A DNA stretch of 64,000 nucleotides, taken from contig NZ_NVXQ01000004.1 of assembly GCF_002733955.1 (NCBI RefSeq), positions 124,001 to 188,000 of the forward strand, read 5' to 3'. A program made the position numbers and the translations under genes. The stretch is from Hoeflea sp. Its GTDB lineage: Bacteria; Pseudomonadota; Alphaproteobacteria; Rhizobiales; Rhizobiaceae. Shown piece by piece: positions 1 to 9,051 of the stretch (position 1 is its first letter; the number at the start of each line of letters is the position of its first letter). The notes under the pieces were generated by a model that saw only the letters and a program-made list of their open reading frames with translations, was not told the DNA's origin and did no database searches.

Positions 1-107
1 CGCTGATCGTCGAGGTGATGGAAAACGCCGCCATGCCGGCCGTCGACATGGCCGTGCCGCTGAAAGTCGACGCCCGCGCAGCGCTGAACTGGGACGAGGC
101 GCACTAG
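1..107 (+). CDS. polA: DNA polymerase I, C-terminal end (partial)
   Basis: Only the last 34 codons are inside the window, read in the frame that starts at base 3 and ends with TAG at 105-107. The peptide (…ENAAMPAVDMAVPLKVDARAALNWDEAH, quoted only in part: it ends VDARAALNWDEAH) matches the C-terminal tail of rhizobial DNA polymerase I, the end of the palm/fingers polymerase domain. Pol I fills gaps and removes RNA primers in replication and repair. The call rests on recognition of a short tail, so it is good but not certain. Confidence 0.8.
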   Translation, partial: LIVEVMENAAMPAVDMAVPLKVDARAALNWDEAH

Positions 108-236
108 AGCGTCGTTCGAAGGCTGCCCACACACGTGCGGGTCACCAAATTGTGACGCCGGGACAGGGGGCATTTATTTGACGCCTTCAAGGGCTTGTGG
201 TGTGTGGACATGATCTGCCGCCTGAGGAGGACTGCC
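108..236. other. Intergenic region polA to ynjB-like gene
   Basis: 129 bases without a gene. It holds a small inverted repeat, GTCAC (141-145) and GTGAC (152-156), with no T-run after it, so it is a weak terminator candidate at best. A purine-rich ribosome binding site, GAGGAG, lies just before the ATG at 237. Confidence 0.4.
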
Positions 237-1469
237 ATGTTGAAATTTCCGACCGTGCTTGCCGGCGCGCTGAGTGCCGCGCTTGGCCTGACCCTTCCGG
301 TCCACGCCGCCGACCCCGACCCGCGTGACTGGGATGCCGTACTGGAAGAGGCCAAGGGCCAGACCGTCTATTTCAATGCCTGGGGCGGCTCCGAGAACAT
401 CAACAGCTATATCGGCTGGGCCGGCGAGACGCTGAAAGAGCGCTTCGGCGTCGAGGTGGTTCACGTGAAACTCGACGACACCGCCAACGCGGTGGCAAAG
501 GTGCTGGCCGAAAAATCTGCCGGCAAGGACGAGGGCGGCTCGGTCGATCTCATCTGGATCAATGGCGAGAACTTTGCCTCGATGAAGCGCCAGCAGCTCC
601 TGATGGCGCCGGACTGGACCACCGGGCTGCCGAACTGGGCCTATGTCGACCATGAGAACAAGCCGACCATCCTGACCGATTTCACCATTCCGACCGACGG
701 GCTCGAAAGCCCGTGGGGCGGGGCCAAGATGGTTTTCTTCCACGACACCGCCCGCACGCCGGCTGATGGCATGCCGAAGTCCTCGGCAGAGCTGCTCGAA
801 TGGGCGCAGGAAAATCCGGGGCGGTTTTCCTATCCGCAGCCACCGGATTTCATCGGCTCGTCGTTCCTCAAGCAGGTGCTGATCGAAACCATCGACGACC
901 GGTCCAAGCTGAGCCAGCCGGTGACAGAGGCCAGCTTCAAGGCGGATTCGGCGCCGCTGTTTGACTATCTCGACAAGCTGCACCCCAATCTTTGGCGCAG
1001 CGGCAAGGCCTATCCGCAGAACTACCCCGACATGAAGCAGAAGCTGGCGGACGGCGAACTCGACATCATTTTTGCCTTCAACCCGTCGGAAGCCTCGGCC
1101 GGGATTGCCGTCGGCGAATTGCCCGACACGGTGCGCTCCTTCACCTATAAAGACGGCACCTTGGGCAATACGCATTTTGTCGCCATTCCCTACAACGCCT
1201 CGGCCAAGGCTGGCGCGCTGGTGCTGGCCAATTTCCTGATCTCGCCGGAAGCTCAGGCCCGCAAGCAGGATCCGTCGATCTGGGGCGATCCGACGGTGCT
1301 GTCGATGGACAAGCTGTCCGACCAGGACCGCGCCGCCTTCGACGCGCTGGATCTCGGCATCGCCACGCTGAAGCCCGATGAATTGGGCCCGGCGCTGGAT
1401 GAGCCGCATCCGGACTGGATGGAGCATATCGAAGGCGAGTGGCTGAGGCGCTACGGCGCGGCCAACTGA
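237..1469 (+). CDS. ynjB: ABC transporter substrate-binding protein, YnjB family
   Basis: Periplasmic solute-binding protein of about 410 residues, the YnjB family that always travels with a fused permease (YnjC) and an ATPase (YnjD). The N-terminus is a Sec signal peptide (basic MLKF, hydrophobic stretch, cleavage near VHAAD). The mature protein opens with the family pattern VYFNAWGGSENIN. An upstream in-frame start at 195 would put 14 polar residues before the signal peptide, while the ATG at 237 has GAGGAG in front of it; 237 is chosen. The family's substrate is not firmly known (thiamine-like compounds have been suggested), so none is assigned. It is first in an operon with the two following genes. 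Confidence 0.85.
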   Translation: MLKFPTVLAGALSAALGLTLPVHAADPDPRDWDAVLEEAKGQTVYFNAWGGSENINSYIGWAGETLKERFGVEVVHVKLDDTANAVAKVLAEKSAGKDEGGSVDLIWINGENFASMKRQQLLMAPDWTTGLPNWAYVDHENKPTILTDFTIPTDGLESPWGGAKMVFFHDTARTPADGMPKSSAELLEWAQENPGRFSYPQPPDFIGSSFLKQVLIETIDDRSKLSQPVTEASFKADSAPLFDYLDKLHPNLWRSGKAYPQNYPDMKQKLADGELDIIFAFNPSEASAGIAVGELPDTVRSFTYKDGTLGNTHFVAIPYNASAKAGALVLANFLISPEAQARKQDPSIWGDPTVLSMDKLSDQDRAAFDALDLGIATLKPDELGPALDEPHPDWMEHIEGEWLRRYGAAN

Positions 1470-1502
1470 CCGGCATGATCCCGCACCACGGATATATCTG
1501 AC

Positions 1503-3197
1503 ATGACCGGCGGCGTGCGCCTGGCGCGACTGGCGCCGCCGTTGACCCTGGCGATCCTGCTCGGGCCGCTGGCGTTCGGGCTGGCGGGAACCGCGCTGCC
1601 CGCGCTCGGCTACCTGCCGGAACTGGGCGGCGTGAGTTTCACCACCGCGCATTTTTCGGCGCTGGCCGAAGTGCCGGGGATCGTCCGCTCGGCGGGTCTT
1701 TCGATCCTGATCGGGCTGGTGACGACGCTGGTGTCGCTCGGCGCGGTGGCGGCGTTCGTCGCCAGTGATCTGGGGACGGCGGGATTTGCCCGGATGCGGC
1801 GGATGATATCGCCGCTGCTGTCGGTGCCGCATGCGGCGGCGGCCTTCGGGCTGGCGTTCCTGATTGCACCTTCGGGCATGCTGATGCGGCTGGTCTCGCC
1901 CTGGCTCACCGGATACGACCGGCCCCCGGACCTGCTGATCGTCAACGACCCGATGGCGCTGTCGATGATGGCCGGGCTGATCGTCAAGGAAATCCCGTTC
2001 CTGTTCCTGGTGACGCTCGCCGCCTTGCCGCAGACGCGGCATGTCGAAACCATGCGGCTGGGGCGGTCGCTGGGTTATGGCCGCATTGCCAGCTTCACCT
2101 TCCTTTTGTGGCCGCCGCTTTACCGGCAGGTCCGGCTCGCGGTGTTTGCGGTGGTGGCCTATGCCAGTTCGGTGATCGATGTGGCGCTGATCCTCGGACC
2201 GCACCTGCCGCCGACGCTTCCGGTTCGGTTGATCGACTGGATGAACGATCCGGATCTCGAGACCCGGTTCCTGGCCTCCGCGGGTGCGGTGGCGCAGCTC
2301 GGCGTGACGCTTGCTGCGCTGATCGGCTGGATCGGGCTTGAAAGAATCGGTGCGGCGCTGGTGAGGCGGGCGCGCAATTGCGGCCACCGGATGCAGCGTG
2401 ACCGGTGGCTGCGCGCCGGGGCGCGGATGGTGATGATCGGCTCGGCTGTCGTTGTCTTCGGCGGCATTGCGGTGCTGGCACTGTGGTCGGTCTCGGGTCT
2501 CTGGCAGTTTCCTGATGCGCTTCCTGCCAATTTCAGCCTGAGAAGCTGGATGCAGGCGCTGCCGCGGATGAGCGGCCCGCTGGCGACCACACTGGCTGTC
2601 GCAGGACTGTCGACCCTGATCGCGCTGGTGCTGACCATCCTGTGCCTGGAACGCGAATACGAGACCGGGCGGGGACGCGGCCATGGGGCGCTGATCTTGA
2701 TTTACCTGCCGCTGATCGTGCCGCAGATCTCGTTCATGTTCGGGCTGCAGGTGCTGTCGATCTGGCTCGGGGTCGATGCCAGCTTTCCGGCGCTGGTGCT
2801 GGCGCATCTGGTGTTCGTGCTGCCATACGTGTTCCTGTCCTTGAGCGATCCCTGGCGGGCGCATGACCGGCGGCATGACCTGATCGCGGCAGGGCTGGGC
2901 ATGAGCCGGACGCGGACGCTGATCCGAATCCGGATGCCGATGCTGACGCGTGCCATCCTGACGGCGGCGGCGGTCGGGTTTTCGGTCTCGGTCGGGCAAT
3001 ATCTGCCGACTGTGCTGATCGGCGCCGGGCGGCTGACAACGGTGACCACCGAAGCAGTAGCGCTGGCGGCCGGAGGCAATCGCCGTGTCATCGGGGTCTA
3101 CGCCTTCATGCAGACATTGCTGCCGTTTCTGGCATTTGCCATTGCAACAGGCTTGCCCGGCTTGGTATTCCGCAACCGGCGTGGCTTGCGGGTGTGA
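1503..3197 (+). CDS. ynjC: ABC transporter permease, two fused permease domains, YnjC family
   Basis: Integral membrane protein of 564 residues made of two binding-protein-dependent permease domains in one chain, about twelve predicted helices. An EAA-type coupling loop is visible in each half, around residues 183-205 (RLGRSLGYG) and again in the second half (AAGLGMSRTRTL). This fused architecture is typical of YnjC and of iron/thiamine-type permeases. It starts 33 bases after the binding protein and its stop TGA overlaps a possible GTG start of the ATPase gene, showing a tight operon. Confidence 0.85.
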   Translation: MTGGVRLARLAPPLTLAILLGPLAFGLAGTALPALGYLPELGGVSFTTAHFSALAEVPGIVRSAGLSILIGLVTTLVSLGAVAAFVASDLGTAGFARMRRMISPLLSVPHAAAAFGLAFLIAPSGMLMRLVSPWLTGYDRPPDLLIVNDPMALSMMAGLIVKEIPFLFLVTLAALPQTRHVETMRLGRSLGYGRIASFTFLLWPPLYRQVRLAVFAVVAYASSVIDVALILGPHLPPTLPVRLIDWMNDPDLETRFLASAGAVAQLGVTLAALIGWIGLERIGAALVRRARNCGHRMQRDRWLRAGARMVMIGSAVVVFGGIAVLALWSVSGLWQFPDALPANFSLRSWMQALPRMSGPLATTLAVAGLSTLIALVLTILCLEREYETGRGRGHGALILIYLPLIVPQISFMFGLQVLSIWLGVDASFPALVLAHLVFVLPYVFLSLSDPWRAHDRRHDLIAAGLGMSRTRTLIRIRMPMLTRAILTAAAVGFSVSVGQYLPTVLIGAGRLTTVTTEAVALAAGGNRRVIGVYAFMQTLLPFLAFAIATGLPGLVFRNRRGLRV

Positions 3198-3208
3198 GAT
3201 TGGACAGC

Positions 3209-3856
3209 ATGAGCGACACTCAGGGACTTCGACTGGAAGGCGTGCATATCTGTCTCGGCGACCGGGTGCTGGTGGCGCTTGATGCCCATGTGGGCCGTGG
3301 TGAGACGCTGACCGTCATGGGACCGTCCGGGTCCGGAAAATCGACGCTGTTGGCCTATCTCGGCGGGTTTCTCGACCCGGCATTCACGGCCAGCGGAAGG
3401 GTGATCGTCGACGGCGTGGATCTGACTGCGCTGGAAGCGGAAAAACGCCACGCCGGAATCCTATTCCAGGATCCGCTGTTGTTTCCGCATCTGAGCGTTG
3501 CCGACAACATTGCCATTGCCATTCCGGAAGACGTGCATGGCCGCCGGCAAAGGCGTGCGCTGGCCGAGGAAGCGCTGGAAGATGCCGGGCTGGCCGAGTT
3601 CGGGGACCGTGATCCCGACACGCTGTCAGGTGGGCAAAAGGCCCGCGTCGCGCTGCAGAGGGTGCTGGCGTCGCGGCCACGGCTCTTGCTGCTCGACGAG
3701 CCGTTCTCCAAGCTCGACGCGAACCTGCGCGAGCAGACCCGGCAGCTGGTGTTTGACCGGGCGCGGCGGGCGGGCCTGCCGGTGGTGCTTGTTACCCATG
3801 ACGAGGATGATGCCCGCGCCGCGGGCGGACAGGTGCACAAGGTCGATCCGGCGTGA
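3209..3856 (+). CDS. ynjD: ABC transporter ATP-binding protein, YnjD family
   Basis: Cytoplasmic ATPase of about 215 residues that drives the YnjBC importer. Walker A GPSGSGKST, the signature LSGGQKARV, Walker B LLLLDEPFSKLD and the switch histidine in LVTHDED are all present. Two starts are possible: GTG at 3194, which overlaps the ynjC stop as GTGA, and ATG at 3209, preceded by GGA. The ATG is chosen because the family-like sequence begins there. The 3' end overlaps the next gene by four bases (GTGA), so hrpB is probably translated from the same message. Confidence 0.85.
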   Translation: MSDTQGLRLEGVHICLGDRVLVALDAHVGRGETLTVMGPSGSGKSTLLAYLGGFLDPAFTASGRVIVDGVDLTALEAEKRHAGILFQDPLLFPHLSVADNIAIAIPEDVHGRRQRRALAEEALEDAGLAEFGDRDPDTLSGGQKARVALQRVLASRPRLLLLDEPFSKLDANLREQTRQLVFDRARRAGLPVVLVTHDEDDARAAGGQVHKVDPA

Positions 3857-6312
3857 GCGGCATAGCGTCCCGCTTTACGGATCTGCCGGTTTCCGACGCG
3901 CTTGCGCCCTTGCGCGCAGCTCTTGCCGATGGTCCCAACGCCGTCCTCGCCGCCCCTCCCGGGGCGGGCAAGACCACGCTGGTGCCATTGGTTCTGGCAC
4001 AGGAGCCCTGGCTCACCGGCAAGATCATCATGATCGAACCACGGCGGCTGGCGGCCCGTGCCGCGGCACGGCGGATGGCTTCGATGCTGGGCGAGGAGGT
4101 TGGCGCAACCGTCGGCTACCGGATGCGACTCGATACCAGGGTCTCGGCGAAAACCCGTATCGAGGTGGTGACCGAAGGCGTGTTCACGCGCATGGCGCTG
4201 TCATCGCCGGATCTCGAGGGCATCGATTGCGTGATTTTCGACGAGTTTCACGAGCGCGCGCTGGAAGCCGATTTCGGGCTGGCGCTGGCGCTCGATATCC
4301 AGTCAGGGCTCAGGGACGACCTGCGCATTCTGGTGATGTCGGCGACGCTGGACACGGACCGCGTGGCGACGCTGCTTGAGGGTTGCCCGGTGATCGAGAG
4401 CCTGGGCCGCGGCTTTCCGGTCGAGATCCGCCACATTGACCGGCCACCGGGTATCCGTATCGAAGCGGCGATGACTAGCGCCATCGAGACGCTTCACCGC
4501 AGCGAAACCGGCTCTATCCTGGCGTTTTTGCCGGGTCAGGGCGAGATCCGGCAGGTGGCCTCCCGGCTGGAGGGTCGCCTGGGGCCGTCGACCGACATCC
4601 AGCCGCTGTATGGCGGGCTGAGTTCGCAGGAACAGGACGCGGCGATCAAGCCGGCGCCCGAAGGCCGGCGCAAACTGGTGCTCGCAACCCCGGTGGCGGA
4701 AAGCTCGATCACCATTGATGGGGTCCGCATCGTCATCGACAGCGGGCTGGTGCGCCAACCGGTCTATGAGCCGTCAACCGGCATCACTAGGCTTGAAACC
4801 ATCAAGGCCTCGCAAGCGTCCGCCGATCAGCGCGCCGGACGTGCGGGACGAACAGAACCGGGCATTGCCATCAGGCTGTGGCGAGCCGAACAGACCAAGG
4901 CCTTGCCGGCATTCTCGACGCCGCAGGTGCTGGCGAGCGATCTTTCAGCCATGGTGCTCGACTGCCTGGCCTGGGGGGTGAAGGACCCCCGGGACTTGCG
5001 CTTTATCGATCCTCCGCCGGATGCTGCGATCAACGAAGCCCGCGTGCTGCTCGAAAGTCTTGGCGCGATCGATGCGGAGGGCGGGTTGACCGACCGGGGC
5101 AAGCGCATGCGGGCATTGGCGCTGCCGCCACGGCTGGCCTCGATGGTGGTGTCGGGGCAGGAAGACGGATTTGGCTATGAGGCCGCGGAACTGGCGGTGC
5201 TGCTCACCGAGCAGGGGCTTGGCGGGCAGGATGCGGATCTGGAAACACGCTTGTCGCGGTTCCGCTCGGACCGGTCCCCGCGGGGGACGTCAGCGCGGGC
5301 GCTGGCAGCCCGGTTGGCGGGCGGCAAAAAATCACAATCCGGCCCCTGCCCGGCGGCATCGCTGCTGGTGCATGCGTTTCCGGACCGGATCGCCCGGCAA
5401 CGCGGCGCCAGGGGCAAGTTCGTACTTGCCAATGGCCGTGGTGCGATGATCGACGAGACGGACCGGCTGGCGGGCGCTGACTTTCTGGTGATCGCCGACA
5501 TGAGCGGCAAGGCTCAGGCGGCGCGCATTCTCGCCGCGGCAGAATTGTCGGGCGAAGCGCTGGACGAGGTTCTGGAGACCCGGGCGGTGCAGAGCGAGGA
5601 GTGCGTGTTTGACGCGCAATCGAGCGCGGTGCGGGCGCGGCGGGTGAGCCGGCTCGGCGCCATCATTCTGGCCGAAACGCCGCTGCCGAAGCCCGATGAT
5701 GCGGCGGCGATGGCCGTGCTGTGCGGGGCGATCCGCAAGGCCGGCATCAAGGTGTTGCCGTTTTCCACCGCTGGCCTGCAACTGCGCGACCGGATCGGGT
5801 TTTTGCACAAGAGCCTCGGCGCGCCGTGGCCCGATGTCTCCGACGAGGCGCTTCTGGATGAGCTGGAAACATGGTTTGCGCCCTTCCAGCCCGGCGTGAC
5901 GTCGCTGAAAGCCATCGACCGGGACGGGCTCTACGAAGGCCTGCTGTCGTTGTGCGGACCGGGCGCGCGAAGCGAAATCTCGCGGCTGACCCCCTCGCAT
6001 TACGAAGCGCCGACCGGTTCACGGGTGCCGATCCGCTACGACGAAGGCAGTCCGGTGGTGGCGATCCGGGTGCAGGAACTGTTTGGCGAAACCCGGCATC
6101 CGGCGATCGCCGGCGGGCGATTGCCACTGACGCTGGAGCTGCTGTCGCCAGCGCAACGGCCAATCCAGACCACGCGCGACCTGCCGGGATTCTGGGCCGG
6201 CTCCTGGGCCGATGTGCGCGCCGAGATGCGCGGGCGCTATCCGCGCCATCCCTGGCCTGAAAACCCTGCGGACGCAGCCCCAACACACCGCGCAAAGCCG
6301 CGCGGGACATGA
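3853..6312 (+). CDS. hrpB: ATP-dependent RNA helicase HrpB
   Basis: DEAH-type helicase of 819 residues, the usual length for HrpB. Motif I GAGKT is at residues 37-41, motif II reads DEFH at 130-133, motif III SAT at 163-165, and the C-terminal part shows the QRAGRAGR motif VI and the HrpB-specific extension. HrpB unwinds RNA; its cellular target in alphaproteobacteria is not settled. The GTG start overlaps the stop of the transporter ATPase gene by four bases, so expression is probably coupled to the ynjBCD genes, although no functional link is known. Confidence 0.93.
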   Translation: MSGIASRFTDLPVSDALAPLRAALADGPNAVLAAPPGAGKTTLVPLVLAQEPWLTGKIIMIEPRRLAARAAARRMASMLGEEVGATVGYRMRLDTRVSAKTRIEVVTEGVFTRMALSSPDLEGIDCVIFDEFHERALEADFGLALALDIQSGLRDDLRILVMSATLDTDRVATLLEGCPVIESLGRGFPVEIRHIDRPPGIRIEAAMTSAIETLHRSETGSILAFLPGQGEIRQVASRLEGRLGPSTDIQPLYGGLSSQEQDAAIKPAPEGRRKLVLATPVAESSITIDGVRIVIDSGLVRQPVYEPSTGITRLETIKASQASADQRAGRAGRTEPGIAIRLWRAEQTKALPAFSTPQVLASDLSAMVLDCLAWGVKDPRDLRFIDPPPDAAINEARVLLESLGAIDAEGGLTDRGKRMRALALPPRLASMVVSGQEDGFGYEAAELAVLLTEQGLGGQDADLETRLSRFRSDRSPRGTSARALAARLAGGKKSQSGPCPAASLLVHAFPDRIARQRGARGKFVLANGRGAMIDETDRLAGADFLVIADMSGKAQAARILAAAELSGEALDEVLETRAVQSEECVFDAQSSAVRARRVSRLGAIILAETPLPKPDDAAAMAVLCGAIRKAGIKVLPFSTAGLQLRDRIGFLHKSLGAPWPDVSDEALLDELETWFAPFQPGVTSLKAIDRDGLYEGLLSLCGPGARSEISRLTPSHYEAPTGSRVPIRYDEGSPVVAIRVQELFGETRHPAIAGGRLPLTLELLSPAQRPIQTTRDLPGFWAGSWADVRAEMRGRYPRHPWPENPADAAPTHRAKPRGT

Positions 6313-6366
6313 TGCCCCAGCCAAATCGATTGCAGGTTTCGCAATCAATGCGCTAGATCAGGGGAC

Positions 6367-7686
6367 ATGACAGTCTTTCCTTCCTTTCTTGAAGACCATT
6401 CGATCCGGCACCGGCTGCGGCTGCAGACGCTGACGCGGCTGAGATGGCTGGCCGTGATCGGCCAGAGCGTGACGGTTCTGATCATCGCCCATGGCTACGG
6501 GTTTGACGTTCCCGAGCTCTTCTGTTTCGCGCTGATTGCCTGCTCGGCCTGGATGAACGTGTTCCTGTCGGTGCGGTTTCCCGCCGCCCACCGGCTGCCG
6601 CCGCTGGGGGCGACGGCAGTGTTGTCCTTTGACGTGCTGCAGCTGTCGGGGCTCTTGTTCATGACCGGCGGGCTGGCCAATCCGTTTTCGGTGCTCTTGT
6701 GCGTGCCGGTGATCATCTCCTCGGCCTCGCAGCCGGTGCGTCACACCTTGAGCCTGGGTGTTCTGTCGGTCACCGCGGCGACGATCCTTGCCTTCTTCTC
6801 GCTGCCGCTGCCCTGGTATCCCGGCAGCACGATCGAGGTGCCCTTCCTGCTCATTATCGGGGTCTGGATCGCGATCGTGTCGACCATGGCGTTCACCGCA
6901 TTCTATTCCTTCCAGGTCTCGGCGGAAGCCAACCAGCTGGCCGATGCGCTGGCGGCAACCGAGCTGGTGCTGCAGCGCGAGCAGCACATCTCGGCCCTCG
7001 ACGGCCTTGCAGCGGCGGCGGCGCACGAACTGGGCACGCCGCTGGCGACCATCCAGGTGGTGGCGCGCGAGATGGAAAAGGCGCTGGTTGACGACCCGCG
7101 GTTCACCGATGACCTGATGCTGCTGCGCAGCCAGACCGAGCGATGCCGCGATATCCTGAGGCGGCTGACAAGCCTGTCGGCCGAGGACGAAGCGCACATG
7201 ATCCGGCTTCCCTTGCGTTCGCTGATCGAGGAAGTGATCGCGCCGCACCGCGAATTCGGCATCACCATTGACGTGGTGCACGGCGATTCCGAGATGCGGG
7301 AAACCATCGGCCGGCGCAATCCGGCGATCCTGTTCGGGCTCGGCAACCTGATCGAGAACGCGGTCGATTTTGCCGAGACAAGGGTAACGGTGACAGTCAG
7401 CCATGATCGCGACCGGGTGGAGATCTCGATCGACGATGACGGTCCCGGCTTCGCCCCTGACGTGCTGACCCAGATCGGGGTTCCGTTCATGAACCGGCGT
7501 GGCCGGCAGGACCGGGAAAAGGGCGGCGGGCTCGGGCTTGGCCTGTTCATCGCCAAGACCCTGCTTGAGCGCTCAGGAGCCTCTCTCGAATTTGCCAACA
7601 AGCCGCCTCCCGCCACCGGTGCGCATGTGAAGGTAAGCTGGCCGAGAGAGAAAATGGACCTGTATGGATCAGATAAGATGCTTTGA
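6367..7686 (+). CDS. regB: Redox sensor histidine kinase RegB/ActS
   Basis: Membrane sensor kinase of 439 residues. Six N-terminal helices carry the quinone-binding heptapeptide GGLANPF at 101-107, a RegB hallmark. The H-box AAAAAHELGTPL places the phospho-acceptor at His220, and Cys260 in SQTERCRDIL corresponds to the redox-active cysteine known from Rhodobacter RegB. The ATPase domain shows the N-box LGNLIENAVDFA and the G-boxes DDGPGF and GGLGLGLFIAK. It reports the redox state of the quinone pool to RegA, encoded just downstream. A short inverted repeat, GATTGC/GCAATC (6328-6346), lies in the 54-base gap before it. Confidence 0.93.
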   Translation: MTVFPSFLEDHSIRHRLRLQTLTRLRWLAVIGQSVTVLIIAHGYGFDVPELFCFALIACSAWMNVFLSVRFPAAHRLPPLGATAVLSFDVLQLSGLLFMTGGLANPFSVLLCVPVIISSASQPVRHTLSLGVLSVTAATILAFFSLPLPWYPGSTIEVPFLLIIGVWIAIVSTMAFTAFYSFQVSAEANQLADALAATELVLQREQHISALDGLAAAAAHELGTPLATIQVVAREMEKALVDDPRFTDDLMLLRSQTERCRDILRRLTSLSAEDEAHMIRLPLRSLIEEVIAPHREFGITIDVVHGDSEMRETIGRRNPAILFGLGNLIENAVDFAETRVTVTVSHDRDRVEISIDDDGPGFAPDVLTQIGVPFMNRRGRQDREKGGGLGLGLFIAKTLLERSGASLEFANKPPPATGAHVKVSWPREKMDLYGSDKML

Positions 7687-7768
7687 AATGCGGCTGGAGC
7701 TGGATAATTTGAGCAAACGCATTAAATCGGTGGTGTATAGCTGCGCAGCAGCACCCGTGAGGTGACCC

Positions 7769-8338
7769 ATGACCGGCGAAATCGCCCAGACCAATGAAGC
7801 CGAGGCCATCGGGCCGGACGCAACTCTCCTGCTCGTCGATGATGACGCACCCTTCCTGCGCCGGCTTGCCCGCGCCATGGAAACGCGTGGCTTTGAGGTA
7901 GAAATCGCCGAAAGCGTCGCTGAAGGATTGGCTCAGGCGCGCGCCAAGACACCCAAATACGCGGTCGTGGACATGCGGCTTCAGGACGGCAACGGGCTGG
8001 ATGTGATCGAGGCCATCCGTGAACGCCGCGACGACACCCGCATCATCGTGCTGACCGGCTACGGCAACATTGCCACGGCGGTGACGGCGGTGAAGCTTGG
8101 CGCCATCGATTACCTGGCCAAGCCGGCGGATGCGGACGAGGTGTTTGCAGCCCTGACCCGCAAGCCCGGCGAACGGGCCGAGGTTCCCGAGAACCCGATG
8201 TCGGCAGACCGGGTACGCTGGGAACATATCCAGCGGGTTTACGAGATGTGCGAGCGCAATGTCTCGGAAACGGCCCGGCGGCTCAACATGCACCGCAGAA
8301 CCCTGCAGCGGATCCTGGCAAAACGCGCCCCGCGCTGA
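7769..8338 (+). CDS. regA: Redox response regulator RegA/ActR
   Basis: Response regulator of 189 residues, partner of RegB. The receiver domain holds the acidic pair LLVDDDAP, the phospho-acceptor Asp in VVDMRLQDGNG, and the Lys in LAKPAD. A proline-rich hinge leads to a Fis-type helix-turn-helix (RNVSETARRLNMHRRTLQRIL), the very conserved RegA DNA-binding end. RegA-type regulators control respiration, carbon and nitrogen fixation genes. The ATG has GAGGTGACCC before it. The gene follows regB by 82 bases and converges with mmcB. Confidence 0.94.
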   Translation: MTGEIAQTNEAEAIGPDATLLLVDDDAPFLRRLARAMETRGFEVEIAESVAEGLAQARAKTPKYAVVDMRLQDGNGLDVIEAIRERRDDTRIIVLTGYGNIATAVTAVKLGAIDYLAKPADADEVFAALTRKPGERAEVPENPMSADRVRWEHIQRVYEMCERNVSETARRLNMHRRTLQRILAKRAPR

Positions 8339-8368
8339 GGCCGGTCAATTCGAGACTGAGATCCGGTT

Positions 8369-8845
8369 TCAGCTTGCGCCTGCAGCCAGTTCGGCAAGCA
8401 GCAGCCGGTCGGCGGCCGCGCGGGCAAAGCGCAGCATCATGGCCTTTCGCGTTGCCGCCGCCAGCCTGTGTTCCGGCGCTTCCCTGAGCAGATGACCCGA
8501 CCATTCGTCAGCAATGATCAATCCGCAGTCCTGAGGGAAGATATCGGCAGGCACGCCGGCGTGGGTGGCAAAGAACAGCCGGTCGCAGTGTTGGCGGTAG
8601 TCAGGCCATTTGCTGTCGGTGCGGAAGTCTTCAATCGAGGATTTGATCTCGACGATCCAGATCTCGCCGCTCGGGCCGAGCGCCACCAGATCCGCCCTGC
8701 GGCCGGAAGCCAGCGCCAGTTCCGGCACCATCGACAGCTTCAGATCGGCGAACAGCCGCTGCACGCCGCGGCGCACCATCATGGCGCGATCAGACTGTCT
8801 TCCGTCGATAAGCGGATTTGTGGAATGTGGGGAAATGATCGGCAT
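8369..8845 (-). CDS. mmcB: MmcB family DNA repair protein
   Basis: Small cytoplasmic protein of 158 residues matching the MmcB family (mitomycin C resistance, described in Caulobacter). The core has the PD-(D/E)XK nuclease pattern: Asp in GRRADLVAL, then EIKSS. This suggests a nuclease or DNA-binding role in crosslink repair. In Caulobacter the gene is under SOS control. Upstream I see only a degenerate GTTC-N7-ATGT, not a clean alphaproteobacterial LexA box. It is a single gene, convergent with regA. Confidence 0.82.
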   Translation of the reverse strand: MPIISPHSTNPLIDGRQSDRAMMVRRGVQRLFADLKLSMVPELALASGRRADLVALGPSGEIWIVEIKSSIEDFRTDSKWPDYRQHCDRLFFATHAGVPADIFPQDCGLIIADEWSGHLLREAPEHRLAAATRKAMMLRFARAAADRLLLAELAAGAS

Positions 8846-9051
8846 GATCTATACGTGCCACGGCATTTGTTCTATCGCAATGTCAGGTCGTGCTGATGTT
8901 GCAGAAAAACAATGCAGTCCGACAAAGCTTGAATATTGTCTCAATTTTTCAGTCAAAACAGTTGCATAGTTAAGACTTAATTAAAATAAACAGCATCACG
9001 TTGACCGCGGTTCAAAACCGGCGGTTACGCCTCGCTCTCGGAAGTTTTCAA
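8846..9051. other. AT-rich divergent intergenic region, mmcB / L,D-transpeptidase
   Basis: 206 bases between two divergent genes, clearly richer in A and T than the surroundings, especially 8930-9000 (runs such as TTAATTAAAATAAA). It must hold both promoters, but I cannot assign exact boxes. The plus-strand gene could also start upstream at TTG 9001; the ATG at 9052 is preferred because the lipoprotein signal begins there. Confidence 0.4.

Noticed and set aside
174-2999. Open frame of 941 codons on the minus strand opposite ynjB-ynjC
   Set aside because: Composition is dominated by Arg, Gln, His and Pro, as expected for the antisense of GC-rich genes; the plus strand has clear transporter genes.
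8846-8900. SOS (LexA) box before mmcB
   Set aside because: Only GTTC-N7-ATGT is seen; the second half does not fit GTTC.
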